Positions 1 through 11,092 of a stretch of DNA of 64,000 nucleotides are shown one piece after another. Positions within the stretch are counted from its first letter, which is position 1. Each line of letters opens with the position of its first letter. A model generated the notes under the pieces. That model ran no database searches. It saw only the letters and a list, made by a program, of their open reading frames with translations, and was not told the origin of the DNA. Source of the stretch: Symbiodinium natans (lineage: Eukaryota; Sar; Dinophyceae; Suessiales; Symbiodiniaceae). The translations under genes and the position numbers were made by a program. The DNA lies in NCBI GenBank assembly GCA_905221605.1, contig CAJNDS010002524.1, positions 903,634-967,633 of the forward strand. Reading direction: 5' to 3'.

Positions 1-188
1 CATGCCACTACCCTGAGAACAGACCACAGGTACGCCCGCGAGCTGACGGACAAAGTGACGTCAGCCGAACTTCGGAAACACATGGAATCCAGGACAGGAT
101 TCCACAACCCCAAGTTGTTGAGTTTTGGAGTGTGGCGTATGTCGTGCGGCGCGTACATCGATGCGAACCGGGAACGGGCATCCAGACA
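1..188 (+). CDS. Partial internal exon, unidentified protein
   Basis: Frame 1 is open from the window edge to a stop at 205-207. The translation is protein-like and includes YARELTDKV, ELRKHMESRTGFHNPKLLSF and WRMSCGAYIDANRE. The exon probably ends at 188, where a GT donor (189-190) follows in phase 2, just before a hairpin element begins. The left part lies outside the window. I do not recognise the family. Exon status is inferred from frame, composition and donor. Confidence 0.5.
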
Positions 189-190
189 GT

Positions 191-355
191 CCCAGGGGAC
201 CAAATGAACCCTAAAATCGGGTCATACACCTTATAATAGTACTACATATTTAATTCATCTACCCCTATCGACCCTTTTTTACTACTACATAGTTCCTAGT
301 TCCCATGAAGGTACGTGCACCATGAACCATTTTAGGTTTTAGGATTCATGTGGTC
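191..355. mobile_element. H4 hairpin element (MITE-like)
   Basis: The left arm begins GGGGACCAAATGAACCC (about 194). The right arm, near 318-353, reads as its imperfect inverse ending in GTGGTCCCC. The interior holds AT-rich TATAATAGTACTAC-type sequence. Related arms occur at about 30690, 38711, 38830, 40743 and 45903. It probably lies in the intron following the exon at 1-188. Confidence 0.55.
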
Positions 356-447
356 CCCTTAAGGGCCTGGCCATTCCATTTGGAGGCCCCGACACCCAAG
401 CCATAGCTGCCAGGGTCTAGAGGGCTACGCCCATGCTTCCTAAGAGG

Positions 448-530
448 GGTTCAGGGTTTAGGGTTTAGGGTTTAGGGTTTAGGGTTTCGGGTTTAGGGTT
501 TCGGGTTTAGGGTTTCGGGTTTGGGGTTTG
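448..530 (+). repeat. TTTAGGG tract with TTTCGGG variants
   Basis: About ten tandem units, first pure TTTAGGG, then alternating with TTTCGGG. Transitional variants of this kind are common across the window. Confidence 0.9.
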
Positions 531-544
531 ATGGTTCCATATTT

Positions 545-715
545 CTAAGGTTGGAACCGGGCCCTTCGCATGGTCCCTTATAGCCTTGTGTACAGGACTC
601 CGAAGCATAGGCCCTTATTTTGTATAGCGTATGTAAGGGTGATATAACAAGGGGCCCAAATTGAGGGCCCTTACTTGCGACCCTAGATGCTTCCCATCTG
701 TTATGTCGAGCCCTT
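545..715. repeat. H3 dispersed repeat, copy 1
   Basis: A segment rich in GGGCCCTTA and its inverse, with a central TATAGCGTATGTAAGGGTGA. Two related copies lie at 42595-42735 and 60850-60950. The copies share order and spacing of the blocks but are well diverged, as expected of an old mobile family. Confidence 0.55.
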
Positions 716-753
716 GTAGCACAGATCGGTGCACTTGAGAGCGCCTGAAGAAG

Positions 754-849
754 ATAACCGCCGCAGTTTCCAGAAGCCTTGCTTCAGGGCGCCGGGATGG
801 GTTCAAGACACAGCGCAGATGGGCTGTATTCGACCACCAGCCGCCTGGG
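754..849 (+). CDS. Candidate internal exon
   Basis: It follows an AG (752-753) and precedes a GT (850-851). The 32 codons are open and read ITAAVSRSLASGRRDGFKTQ followed by RRWAVFDHQPPG. A second frame is also open through here, so the frame choice rests on composition. No family recognised. Confidence 0.35.
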
Positions 850-1075
850 GTCTGGGAATTTGGGGTTTCGGTGTTTACCCTAAACCTCCCCAAGAAAATT
901 ATCCATCAACCGAAGCCTGAATCCCCAGTGCCCCGCCTGCACGCCGCAAAGTCTGAGGTTTAGGGCTTAGGGCTTAGGGCCTGAAGGTTCTATTTTGCTT
1001 GGAGTACTGTAGGGGATGAAGCAAACTGCCCTGAAGGTACCACATAGGAGCCCTGCTCTGGCTTGAGGGTGGTTT

Positions 1076-1205
1076 GGGGGTTTAGGGTTTATAGGGTTTA
1101 TAGGGTTATAGGGTTTACAGGGTTTATAGGGTTTATAGGGTTTACAGGGTGTACAGGGTTTACAGGGTTTACAGGGTTTATAAGGTTTATAGGGTTTAGG
1201 GGTTT
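1076..1205 (+). repeat. Degenerate GGGTTTATA/GGGTTTACA array
   Basis: About 14 units of a 9-bp variant in which TA or CA is added to the telomere-like heptamer. The same 9-mer expands to a larger array at 11759-12085. Confidence 0.85.
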
Positions 1206-1235
1206 CCGGCTGCCTTGATTTCGACTCCTCTGTAG

Positions 1236-1278
1236 GATCGAGACTATGCGAGAAGAGCAGCGGGAGAGCGCGAAGGAG
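1236..1278 (+). CDS. Candidate exon, charged helix
   Basis: It lies between TGTAG acceptor (1234-1235) and a GC donor (1279-1280). It reads IETMREEQRESAKE, strongly helical and charged. Entry phase 2, exit phase 0. Confidence 0.4.
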
Positions 1279-1358
1279 GCTCTTTCACCGGGTTTAGGGT
1301 TAAGGGTTTAGGGTTTAGGGTTTAGGGTTTAGGGTGCCATGTGCGTTGGCGCATGCAT

Positions 1359-1513
1359 CTTAGTAGCCCAGTGGTACCCTTTTCCCTGTTTTTGGTTCTG
1401 GCTTCCCTTATGAAGTAGCCAACCCAAAAAGAGGTGCCCTTCTTAGGGTTTAGGGTTTAGGGTTTAGGGTTTAGGGTTTAGGGTTTAGGGTTTATGGTTA
1501 CTGGGCTACCGAG
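1359..1513. mobile_element. H5 hairpin element interrupted by a telomere-like tract
   Basis: The terminal inverted repeats are CTTAGTAGCCCAGT and ACTGGGCTACCGAG. Both sides carry GCAT, consistent with a 4-bp target-site duplication. The interior matches the copy at 40312-40428 (GTGGTACCCTT, AACCCAAAAAG, GTGCCCTTCTTA). Where that copy has TAATA, this one carries seven TTTAGGG units. Confidence 0.75.
1446..1494 (+). repeat. TTTAGGG tract (7 units) nested inside the H5 element
   Basis: It replaces about five bases of the H5 interior. The flanks CTTCTTA and TGGTTACTGGG match the uninterrupted copy at about 40400-40420. The TTA before the tract could have served as seed. Confidence 0.85.
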
Positions 1514-1824
1514 GCATGAACAGTAAACGCCATGAAGCCTTGCAACCCAAACCCTGAAGCCCTCTAGACCCTGAATGACCCCATATCCCGCTTCTGGACG
1601 GCTTCCAGCACCCTTCGGAGGAAAAATCACGGAACGGTTTAGTTTACGGGTTTAGGGTTTAGGGTTCAGGGATTCGGGTTTAGGGTTTATAGGGGTTTCC
1701 GAACACCTAATCCTCCACGCCTGTAAGCCCCCTTGCCATGCCTTTCTGGGCAAGAGAAGTTGCGCGTTGGCATAGGCCTGGCCCGCAAGCCCGCAACTCG
1801 TCATTCAGAGAACTGCCCGCAATA

Positions 1825-2090
1825 GACCCCTAAACCCTATACACCTTCTAAACCCTAGAAACCCTATAAACCCTAGAAACCCTATGAACCTATATAAACC
1901 CTGTACACCCTACGAACCCTTTAAACCCTACAAACCCTATAAAACCCTATAAAACCCTATAAAACCCTATAAAACCCTATAAATCCCTTATCCCTAATCC
2001 CTATAAACCCTATAAACCTTATAAACCTTGTAAACCCTAAAGCCCTAGACCCTAAACCCGAAAAACACGAAAACCCTAAACCCTAAACTC
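1825..2090 (-). repeat. CCCTATAAA/CCCTAAA degenerate array
   Basis: A mix of CCCTATAAAA 10-mers, CCCTATAAA 9-mers and CCCTAAA heptamers, with single-base variants. It is the reverse-orientation counterpart of the GGGTTTATA arrays. Confidence 0.85.
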
Positions 2091-2164
2091 CTCGAAAGAG
2101 GTGGCAATGGCATCGCCTCGTCCTCCCGCAGTGCTCTCCAGTAGCGCTCTGGCTCCAGCATTCA

Positions 2165-2311
2165 GGGATGGGCTATTAGGCCTTAAAGGTCCCCAAAATG
2201 AACCCTATACAGGGCCTTTCAAGGGATTACAGGGTATAATAGCATCTCCATATGTGAACCCTATAAAGGGTCTTTCTAAGCGGTTTTTGGGGTATAATAG
2301 TGGCCATCCTG
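2165..2311. mobile_element. H9 hairpin element
   Basis: It begins GGATGGGCTATTAGGC and ends with TATAATAGTGGCCATCC. Internally it contains AATGAACCCTATACAGGGCC, and a cleaner copy with a 17-bp terminal inverted repeat lies at 26577-26666. It reads as non-coding. Confidence 0.6.
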
Positions 2312-2361
2312 GTTGTGTGGGGAGAGAGGTGCCTGAAGGTTCATTCGGGTGCCTGGAAGTA

Positions 2362-2480
2362 GGGTTTGGGGTTTAGGGTTTAGGTTAGGGTTTAGGGTTT
2401 AGGGTGGGGGTTTAGGGTGGGGGTTTAGGGGTTCGAAAGGTTAGGGTTTAGGGTTTAGGGTGTAGGGCTAAGGGTTTACA
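2362..2480 (+). repeat. TTTAGGG tract with variants
   Basis: About 14 units with GGTTTAGGGTGG and other variants. The 2481-3230 stretch holds only short tracts in both orientations and no supportable gene. Confidence 0.75.
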
Positions 2481-3235
2481 AATACTGTACGTACGAATCC
2501 AGAGAGCCCAATGCCTATCAGGATCCTTAAAGCTGCACAACAGGTAGGAGTCCAACTCCAAAGCAAAACCCTGGGGTTTTAGGGTCTGTAGGGGATTGGG
2601 TCTAGGGTTTTTGGCTTTTGGGGCTTTCAGGGTTGTTAGGGTTTTCTAGGGCTTTCTAGGGGTTTATAGGGCTTATAGGGTTTATGGTAGGGTTTATAGG
2701 GTTTAAGGTTTAGGGTTCATGGTTTGTAGGGTTGATACGAAGTGTGGCATCCTGGTGCCGTCTGATCAGCTTTCGGCCACGACCCTCGTACTCGTAGGTC
2801 ATAGGTTCGGGACGCGGGTCACTGAAGAACAACCCCAAGCTCTCAAACCCAAGGAACCCGAAACCCCTAAACCCTAAACCCTAAACCCCAAACCCCTAAA
2901 CCCCTAAACCTCAGAACTACTCTGGGCTGTTGGGGGGCGCTTGCGCGGCTCAAGAGCTTGTGTTATTTGTGATACCGACAGAGTTCCCTAAAGCCCCTGA
3001 ACCCTAAACCCGGTTACCTATAGCGGGTACCCTAAAGCCCTGAGGACCTTGAATCCTCTAAGCGCAGAACCCAGCAACTGCACGTCCGCAGTGGCGCGTG
3101 AGGCGTCCTACGCCTGGCCGCCGGTGTTCAATGCAGGCAGGGTGGAGATTAGGGTTTAGGGCTTAGGGTTAAGGGTTTAGGGTTAGATGAGGTTTCAGAT
3201 GCAACATTCTCTTCAGCTCATCCAAAGTATGCAGT

Positions 3236-3352
3236 AGTCGTCGTCGCTGCCGTCTTCGTCGCCGCCGCCGCCTGCGCCGCCGTCGTTGTCGTCGTCGTCG
3301 TCGTCGTCATCGTCGCGGCTATGGTAGTGGTAGTGGTGTGGTAGTGGTATTG
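3236..3352 (+). repeat. GTC then GTA/GTG trinucleotide microsatellite
   Basis: CGTCGTCGT-type triplets with GCC interruptions pass into TGGTAGTGGTAG triplets. No long frame is supported on either side, so it is probably non-coding. Confidence 0.8.
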
Positions 3353-3539
3353 GTAAAGCAGTTTTTTGTTTAAGCGACTGAAAGCTCAAGTTTCAATTCG
3401 TCCGAAGCTCGAGTCTTCTGAAGCTCTCAACCCTATACTTGGAGGTTCATGGTACCTATTCACCAATCAGGGGCAAACCGATCAGGACGGCGTATGGGGG
3501 CGGATGGCACACTGCCTTCGGCAAAGGCCGTCGAACCCC

Positions 3540-3805
3540 CCTAGCCTTCGTCGAAACCCTTGGCCTTCGTCGAACCCCCGTCCCGGCCCTTGTGGCCTTC
3601 GTCGAACCTCCGGCGTTCATTTAGCCTTCGTCGAACCCTCGCGTTTTTTTCGGGCTTTGTCCTGGCCTTTTGTATCGGCCTTCGTCGAAACCCCCTCCCC
3701 CTTCGTCGAACCTCCCGGCCTTCGTCGAACCTTCGCCCGGCCCCCCGGCCTTCGTCGAACTTCGTCTCGGCCCGTTGGTATCCCGAGTCTTCGTCGAAGT
3801 TCCCC
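3540..3805 (+). repeat. Minisatellite with core GCCTTCGTCGAACC
   Basis: About 12 irregular copies of CTTCGTCGAAC separated by variable C/G-rich spacers. Several frames on both strands stay open through it because the core lacks stops. Confidence 0.8.
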
Positions 3806-4485
3806 GGCCATCCTGCTCTTCGGCCATCCTGATGTGTTTTCCCCTTAACCAATTATAACTGGACTTTTAACTGTACTATTAGGGCACTTAACGGACTTCT
3901 AAGTGGGTTTCAAGTACGGTTAGAATTATTGAATAAGTCCATGAACCTCCAAGTAAGCCCCAACCCCTAAGCCTGAGATGCCCGTGCCCAAGCTACGAAT
4001 TCGACTCTGACCGCGGAGGGTCACAGCTCCCTTGTGAACTCCAGCATGGTTTCGGGTTTAGGACCGAGAGTTCAGGGTTTAGGATGGAGGGCTATAGGGC
4101 GCAAGGTTTATGGAGGTTTCCATACCCTATTGACCCCTACGTCCAAACGCTGGAGGTCTTACACCTTGCACTCTAAACATTCTTGGAGGAGGTTCCTGGG
4201 TACTGAAACCCCAACTATAAGTCTACTTATAGCCTGCTTGGGAGGACCTAGGGGGTTTAGGGGGCTTATGAGTACAGTTATACTTGGGCTTATAAGCACC
4301 CTGAACCTCCCAGTATCAGCACTCCGTGCGTTGTTGCAGGTGCCCCGCAGGCGGAACCTCGGCCCATTTCACCAGAGGCCCCCGAAACAAATGCGCTTGG
4401 CCAAAATCCCACGAACCCTTTCAAGTTTAGGGTTGAGAAGCCCTTATGCCAATTGAGCTTCAGGAAACTCTAAACTTAAATTCTA

Positions 4486-4745
4486 CCCGAAACCCTAAAC
4501 CCTAAACCCTAAACCCTAAACCCTAAACCCTAAACCCTAACTCGCAGCTAAAAGCAGGAAGGTAAGCCAAACAGTTTTTCTAGCCCTTGCGATAGGACTT
4601 TATATCCATGACTCGAGGACCTTGCAAGGGCCAGGATGCCCAGTAGTACCCTGGTTTAGGGTTTAGGTTTTAGGGTTTAGGGTTTAGGGTTTAGGGTTTA
4701 TAGGGTTTAGGGTTTAGGGTTTAGGGTTTAGGGTTTAGGGTTTAG
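4486..4745. repeat. Opposed CCCTAAA and TTTAGGG tracts
   Basis: A CCCTAAA tract at 4491-4540 is followed about 120 bases later by TTTAGGG at 4650-4745. Transcribed RNA could fold into a long stem. The 3806-4485 stretch shows no supportable exon. Confidence 0.85.
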
Positions 4746-4784
4746 CTATTCTTTGCAGAGTAACTACTAACTGCTTAAGAACCC

Positions 4785-4828
4785 CTAACATAACAAAGAC
4801 TCTTCCTTATAAGCGTACTACAAGGATT

Positions 4829-4860
<32 letters not shown>

Positions 4861-4915
4861 CTTTTGGGGTTCTTGAGCAAATTTAGTAGGTAAGGGTTCT
4901 CAAGCAAATAGTAGG
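4785..4915. mobile_element. H7 element with 32-base T run
   Basis: It carries AACCCCTAAC, TCTTCCTTATAAGCGTACTA and GGGGTTCTTGAGCAAAT, shared with copies at 10635-10700, 11265-11345, 34040-34130 and the permease intron at 16104-16223. The T run occupies 4829-4860. The 4916-6100 stretch is degenerate CCCTAAA sequence without a supportable gene. Confidence 0.6.
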
Positions 4916-6111
4916 TAAGGATCTACAAAAAGACACGCGCCCCTCTTTTGTTTGGCGCTTAGGTTGTTTGGAAACCTGTTCATCGACCACAAGGGGCTGC
5001 TCTACAACCCTAGACCTTAAGACTCTAAAGCCTTCAACAAGTAAACCCCAAACTCTAATCCCTAAACCCTGAACCTTGACCCTAGACTACTAAATTCCCG
5101 AGCCCTACACCTGAAACCTCAACCCCAAATTCCAAAACCCTTAAACGCTACAACCCCGAACCCTAAAACCCTGTGCCCTAAACCACTTAGATCCTGAACC
5201 CTAAGCCCTAAGCCCTCAAACTCTGAACCCTAAACCCTAAACTCCAGATTCTTAATCCCTGAGACCCTGAATCCTAAAACACAGACCCGTAAACCTCCGA
5301 ACCCCTCAAGGCCCAAAAAATCCGAACCCTAAAGCCTTGAACCATAAACCCTTAAACCCTAAACCACAACCTTGGAGCTGAGGGTTTCTTGGGGGCTCTC
5401 TCGGCCCTCCACACTTTAAGGGTTAGTCGGGTTATAAGGAGGGTGAAGATGTTTAGGGTTTAGGGTTTGGGGTTTGGGGTTTGGGGTTTAGGGTTTAGGG
5501 TTTAGGATGGTAGGCCCTTAGGACGTTTTGCATTTTCCCTTTTTGGATTTATGAGGATCATATTAAGAAACATTTTCCGAGGGTTTTAACAGGCATCCTG
5601 GCCATAGCCTACTTTGGGGTGCTTATCACCCTACTTATAAGTACCGACATGAACCCTAAACCCTAAACCCTAAACCCTAAACCCTAAACCCATGAACTTC
5701 CGAGTTTCTCTTTGGAGGCTCGGACAGCATGACGATGAACATTGCCCCGACGGTGATCCCGTCCGGGTTTTGTTGGTTAGGGCTTATAGGGCTTCTAGGG
5801 CTTATCGGGCTTACAGGGCTTATAGGGTTTAGGGTTGCGGGTCTTTTTGGCAAGCTCAAACCCAGAGAACCAGAGAAGACCCTTATTTCCCCCCCCCCCC
5901 CCCCCCTTTTCAGGAAGACAAGTTGCCCTCAAATCGCCCCCAGGCGCCTCGAAACCCCACAAACCCTAAACCGCATGCCAACATCGGAAGCCGAAACAAA
6001 AAACTCACCAATATGAGGTCAAGGTGCTTTCCTTAGCTAAGAGACCTTTCAGCCTATATTCAGGGGCATTGACGGCATTTTGGGCTCCTTTGTGCCATTT
6101 AACATGCAAAC

Positions 6112-6181
6112 ATGGCAGCGCTCCGGTCGGCCCGCCAGGCGTCATCGCTTCTGCTGGGGCTCCCAGCTTTGCCAGTATTCG
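6112..6181 (+). CDS. Candidate first exon with hydrophobic N-terminus
   Basis: ATG at 6112 opens a frame reading MAALRSARQASSLLLGLPAL then PVFG, followed by a GT donor at 6182. The start with basic residues, then Ser/Leu-rich hydrophobic sequence, resembles a signal or transit peptide. The downstream exon is not identified. Exon status is an inference. Confidence 0.4.
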
Positions 6182-7500
6182 GTGTAGGGCTTAGGGTTGT
6201 TCTGGGTTGTTAGTGCTTTTTTATGGGGTTCTGCGCGCCATGAAGGGATTTCAGGAGACCCTTCTGGATCACAGCCGACGCTTTGGGGCCCCCAATTGCC
6301 CTAAACTAGGCACGGTAGACTTTCTGAAAGGCCCTAAGTGCTGTATGTGTATACTTGGGATCAGGCTTACGGTTCTTCTGGGGTGCCCCGCGTCCGTCAG
6401 GCCTACGTAGGTGGCAAACCTCGCCCCCACAACTCGCTGCAAAAGTCGGCTAATCCCTAAACCCTAAACCCTAAACCCTAAACCCTAAACCTGCAGAGTT
6501 GTACCCCAAGCCCTCAAACTCCGGGTTCAGGGGGCGGAAACCTCCCTAAACCCTATAACCCTAAACCCTAAACCCTAAACGCTGTTGGATCAGGAATCGC
6601 TTGAGTGATGGCCAGCCCCACCCAGCCGGAGACCCAGTTCGGGTCTAGGGTTTAGGGTTTAGGGTTTAGGGTTTAGAGTTTAGGGTTCAGGGTTCAGGGT
6701 TCAGGGCTTAGGGTTTGGAGGGTCTAGAGGGGTTAGGGTTTACAGGATTTATGGCTCTGATATAGGGTTTGTCTGAGGGTTCAGAGACCACGTGGACACA
6801 GGATCGAACCGAGCCTAAACCCTAAACCCTAAACACTAAACCCTAAACCCTAAACACTAAACCCTAAGCCCTAAACCCTTTGTTGCGAAGCTTTGGAGGT
6901 TCATATGGGTACTTAGAAGTCGGGTTTACGCAGGGAAACTGTGGCTATCACATGTTATTGTCTTATTTTGGTACTTATAACCCTACAACTCATAGGTGCC
7001 CTCCAAGTAGCCCTAAACCCCTAAGCCTTAAACCCTACACACGAGTAACTTGATGAACCTTCGATTCCAGTAGCCCTAAGCCCTAAACCTTAAAACCTTC
7101 AAGTAGATTTATTCATTCAGGCCCCAGACTCGGTGAATCCCTGCGCTAAGGCTCCAGTTGCCGTTCCTTTCCGACTTTTAGCGGTTTCAGATTTAGGGTT
7201 CAGGGTTTAGGGCTGCAAGTTCAGGACTTTGGAACCTCCAAGAGGATCCGCGAGGGACTGATCCCCCAAGCTGGGTCCTTAAGGTGGGTGTGGGGTACGG
7301 GGCTGCGGGGTTTTAGGGGGTGTTCTAACGGGCAAGGCAGCTAAGACCCCAAGCTACGCCTGAAACTGCTGAAGAGAACCCGAAGCCTCCTAAACCCTAA
7401 GCCTCCTAAACCCTAAAGCCCAAACCCCAAACCCCAAACCCTAAACCCTAAACCCTAAACCCCTATATGCCTAAACCCCTAAACCCTAAACCCCTGGCAG

Positions 7501-7558
7501 CACAGACTCTTGCGCCGAGCAGGTGGAGACCCTGCCCTGCGAGGATCCTGTTGAGCGG
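7501..7558 (+). CDS. Candidate Cys-containing exon
   Basis: It lies between a GGCAG acceptor and a GTGTGT donor and reads TDSCAEQVETLPCEDPVER, 19 codons with entry phase 2 and exit phase 0. The CxxQxETxPC pattern is reminiscent of thrombospondin type 1 repeats, but one short exon cannot establish that. Confidence 0.45.
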
Positions 7559-7847
7559 GTGTGTGTCCGGGGCCTCGGCTAGGGTTTAGGGTTTAGGGTT
7601 TAGGGTTTAGGGTTTAGGTTTTAGGGTTTAGGGTTCAGGGTGTAGGGTGTAGGGTGTAGGGCTTAGGGATGTATGTCCTGCACAAAACGCTTGTTTGTCT
7701 GATGGTGGGTGGGGGGGGGCTAATTAGGGTCTTAGGGTGGATATGAGAACAGGAAAGTGTTAACCAATCAACCTCTAGGGGGGATGGTGGGGGGCAAGGG
7801 GTGGTCTTCCAACTTCTCAGAGTTGGAGAGGCAGTTAGGTTCTTCAG

Positions 7848-7902
7848 GGCTTGCTCGGACTTCCGTCGTGCGGGCGCGTTCAGTGCGCTGCGAGAATTCA
7901 AA
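7848..7902 (+). CDS. Candidate exon
   Basis: It is bounded by a TTCTTCAG acceptor and a GC donor (7903-7904) and reads ACSDFRRAGAFSALREFK. Entry phase 2, exit phase 0. Confidence 0.4.
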
Positions 7903-8397
7903 GCTTAGGTTTAGGAGATCACCTGCAACAATTTAAGGGGCCAAGCTAGAGCTTGATGTTGTTTCGGTTTGCTGGCTCGGCCTTGTGCCTCGCTGGAATT
8001 GCTCCGAGATACAGTGCTCTGTGCTGCTAGCCTGGCTTTCGGATCTCGGACGGCCAGGGTCGGGTCCTGACTCGCTTTCGAAGCCTGGGGATGGGCTTTC
8101 TCCTGGGCTTTGAACAATCCAAGTGTAGGGTGTATACGGTGACTCCCAGACTCTACAGAATCGTATGCTAAAACCACCTAAGTATGGGGGCGTAACCCCC
8201 CCCCCCCCCAAAATAGTAGGCAAATGGAGCCGAGGTAGGGATCAGGTTTTAAAGTTTGGGGTGTAGGGTTTATGGTTCAGGGGCCCTCTTCAACGCCCAC
8301 ACGAATTAGGACCCTGAGGGGTGCTCTTCTTGCTTCTTCTGGGAGATAGGTCTCCTTTTATAATAACAACCCGAAGCCCTGAATCCACAATGACGGG

Positions 8398-8494
8398 CTG
8401 GTTCTTACTAGGAATGAGGGAATGAGGGCCCTACATAATCCCTTAACAGGATATACCTAGGGCCCGAATTCCCTCATTCCCTACTAAGAACCAG
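8398..8494. mobile_element. H8 perfect-looking hairpin element
   Basis: The 97-bp element has arms CTGGTTCTTACTAGGAATGA and the inverse TCATTCCCTACTAAGAACCAG less one base, both continuing through GAGGGAAT. The loop contains GGGCCC pairs. GGG lies on both sides. The right arm resembles that of the permease intron-5 element (15700-15729). Confidence 0.75.
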
Positions 8495-8982
8495 GGGGAA
8501 GAACTTGAGGGAGGGAAGGCTGAAGCGTACATTCTGCTTCCCGTCATTTGCCCTCAGAAAGTAGGTTCCTCATAGCTCAGAATACCCCCCCCCCCCAAAA
8601 AAAAAAAAAAATGTTTTTTTAGCGCTTTGAGTTTTCGAATTTGGGTTTCGGATGTGCGGGCCAGTTTCGAACAATTCCACCCATTACGTTTTCGGGGGCT
8701 CCGGCGCATAAGAGGTTCTAGTACGGGTCCTCCAAAAGCTACGAAAAGAAGGGGCCCTTAGTGATTTAGACAGCTCCACATAAACCCCGCTTCTCGGTAA
8801 GCCTTGAGATCACAGGCCCCCCTTTCCGGAGCCCTAAACCCAGAACCCTAACCCCTAAGCCCCGTAAGCCCGAAGCCCCGAAAACCCCTAAGCCCTAAGC
8901 ACCGAACCCCCTTAAGCACCCCTCAACCCCTATAAGCCCTATGCCCGACAGAGGGCTTCGAAGTTTCAATCTGAGCCCCCAG

Positions 8983-9063
8983 GTATGCAACATCTTCCTG
9001 CTCAAGGGTTGCCTGGAGTTCGCCGACAGACCTGGATTCGCGCCCCCGCAGCGACGGCGCGGG
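8983..9063 (+). CDS. Candidate exon
   Basis: It follows CCCCCAG and ends before GTTTCAG. The 27 codons include VCNIFLLKGCLEFADRPGF, then a basic PPQRRRG tail. Phases 0 and 0. No family recognised. Confidence 0.45.
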
Positions 9064-9322
9064 GTTTCAGAGATTTTTCGGGCCTACAAGGCTTATAAGG
9101 CCCGAAAGCTTAAGATCGCAATGTCCCAAGATCCTAAGAGGTGAGGAGGAATCTTGCAGAGCATTGCCCCCTTCATTAAGGAATGTACTTCAAAGCAACT
9201 TCGGGACCCTAAGTGAGGGTTTCGGGTTTGGGGTTTGGGGTTTAGAAAGTTTAGGGTTTGGGGTTTAGGGGGGATTGGGCTCTCTGGGTACCCACTGCAT
9301 TCTGGGATCCCCTATTCTGCAG

Positions 9323-9369
9323 CTGCTGGCCCAAGCAGGCCATGCTTTGGGGACCCCTCAGCCCTGCAA
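9323..9369 (+). CDS. Candidate exon
   Basis: It is bounded by a TTCTGCAG acceptor with pyrimidines upstream and a GTATTG donor. It reads LLAQAGHALGTPQPC, with exit phase 2. Confidence 0.4.
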
Positions 9370-10137
9370 GTATTGTGGGTTTAGGGTTCAGGGTTTAGCG
9401 TTGACCCGCAAGCCCTAAAAATCACAGAATTTACGGTTGAGTCCACACCGGACCATGAGCCTCGAAATCCTGACACGCCAGACCTCTGAGACGCACCTGA
9501 CACCTGCCCTCCACCATCAAAGCCCTCAAAACGCTGAAGCCTTTTACATTAGAACCCTTCCGCCGGACTTATACTTGGAGGTTCAGGGTACTTGTAACCC
9601 CAATTATATCCGTAAGTACTTAGAGAAGCCCCCTGTCCCCTAAACCTGCAAGTACCTCGAGGGGCCCCAAGAGCTTGAGCACCCCTTGCCATGTCGTTGC
9701 CGGATCCCATGCGGCCGCTCTCGGCTCGGCCAAAACGGCCCACCACGAGCGGCGGAGGAGGGGAGAGCTCCGGGCTTAGGGCTTCGGATTCTCTTAGCCC
9801 TAAACCCAAGCCGGGTTGACAATCTTGGGGTAACCCCTAAACCTTGAACCCAAAACCCCAAAACCCTGAACCCTACACCCCCCCCAAAGCCCTGCAGGGT
9901 CTAGCGGGTTTTTGGGTTTAGGGTCTACATGAAGCTCATAGCCAGCTCTAGAACACGCAAAGGAACCTCCATTTCCGAATAAGCCGAAGCCGTCGACCCC
10001 AAGACCTTTAACTCGCTTAGGGTTCAGGATTTAGGGGGAGAACTAGGGTTCACAGGGGTTACTCTGGAAAGCTCTAAGCCCTTCATCCCCAGAAGCAGGC
10101 TCTTGGGGCCCAAATGCCGCTGGTCTGTGCGTTTCAG

Positions 10138-10196
10138 GCTTGCCACCGCGCCGCCTCACTGAGTGCGTCGAGCGCGACGACGAGAAGCTCTTCGGG
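10138..10196 (+). CDS. Candidate exon
   Basis: It follows GCGTTTCAG and ends before a GC donor. It reads LPPRRLTECVERDDEKLFG, with the open frame continuing AFLGPE. Entry phase 1. Confidence 0.5.
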
Positions 10197-10484
10197 GCGT
10201 TCCTCGGGCCAGAACTAGGGTTTAGGGTTTAGGGTTTAGGGTTTAGGGTTTAGGGTTTAGGGTTTAGGGCATTGGGGGCCTGATAGGGCTCAGCGCGTTC
10301 GAGTCCTGGGGTTTAGGCCTGTAGGGCTTCGGGGTCCTTGGGGTTGATTAGGGTCTCAGGGTGTAGAACCGGGTTTTAGTTCTCAGGGGTTTAGAGATCT
10401 CCGTTTAGGTGGCCCTGGTCTGATCTCCCGAAAAATACCCTAAAGCCTCCACCCTGAAGTCCTGGACCCTATGCTTCCTTGCAG

Positions 10485-10565
10485 ACCTGGGAGAGCTGTC
10501 CTCCCCGCTCTCCTCTGCCTTGTGCCGCCTCTGTCCGACTTCTGTACTGAAACCCACCACAACAG
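10485..10565 (+). CDS. Candidate exon with consensus donor
   Basis: It is bounded by CTTCCTTGCAG and G|GTGAGG. The 26 codons include LGELSSPLSSALCRLC and PTSVLKPTTT. A diverged block sharing GCCGCCTCTGTCCGA lies about 400 bases downstream (10871-10950), suggesting a local duplication. Confidence 0.45.
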
Positions 10566-10634
10566 GTGAGGCTACTTGCGAGCCGCCCTCCGAACTACGC
10601 TTTGCTTGGGAACCCCCGCCCAAAAACCACAAGA

Positions 10635-10700
10635 ACGATTCTTCTTGATAAGGGTAATACAGGGACTGCTATTCTTCATTCTTCTGGCGTTCTCTCTATC
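10635..10700. mobile_element. H7 element copy (partial)
   Basis: It contains AAGGGTAATACAGGGA and CTATTCTTCATTCTTCTGG, as in the permease intron-7 element. A further copy lies at 11265-11345. Confidence 0.5.
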
Positions 10701-10969
10701 GTTCCCTTAGCAGTATAGCCTTTATTACGCTCACTTGTTCGTGTCACTAACGCGTTTACTTAATACTTAATATCTGAGATTCAATCGCTGGTTCAGCGTT
10801 TCAATCCTATGAGTACAGTTATAATTGGGGGTGCTAAGGGACCCTGAACCTCCAAGGTGGGTGTGTTCAGCCTCTATTCTTCTTGGGCAACTTAGCCCCC
10901 CAGAGCCGCCTCTGTCCGAGCTCTGCCCTATATGGACGCCCACCAGAAACTGGTTGCTTAGGAACTACC

Positions 10970-10995
10970 CCCCCCCCCCCCCCCCCCCCCCCCCC
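10970..10995. repeat. Poly-C run of about 26
   Basis: An uninterrupted C run with no coding support. Similar runs occur at 29357-29391 and 51006-51055. Confidence 0.9.
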
Positions 10996-11092
10996 GCCGA
11001 GAAAAGTACAAAGTACAAGAAATGTTCTTCCTTGCTGCGTCAGCCTTTGAAGGAATTTACTATCTCATATGTTCTTCCTTGAAACGGTAGTA

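Noticed and set aside
3366..3858. 160-codon frame and overlapping frames over the GTCGAA minisatellite
   Set aside because: The repeat core lacks stops in several frames on both strands; composition is Arg/Ser/Pro-biased.
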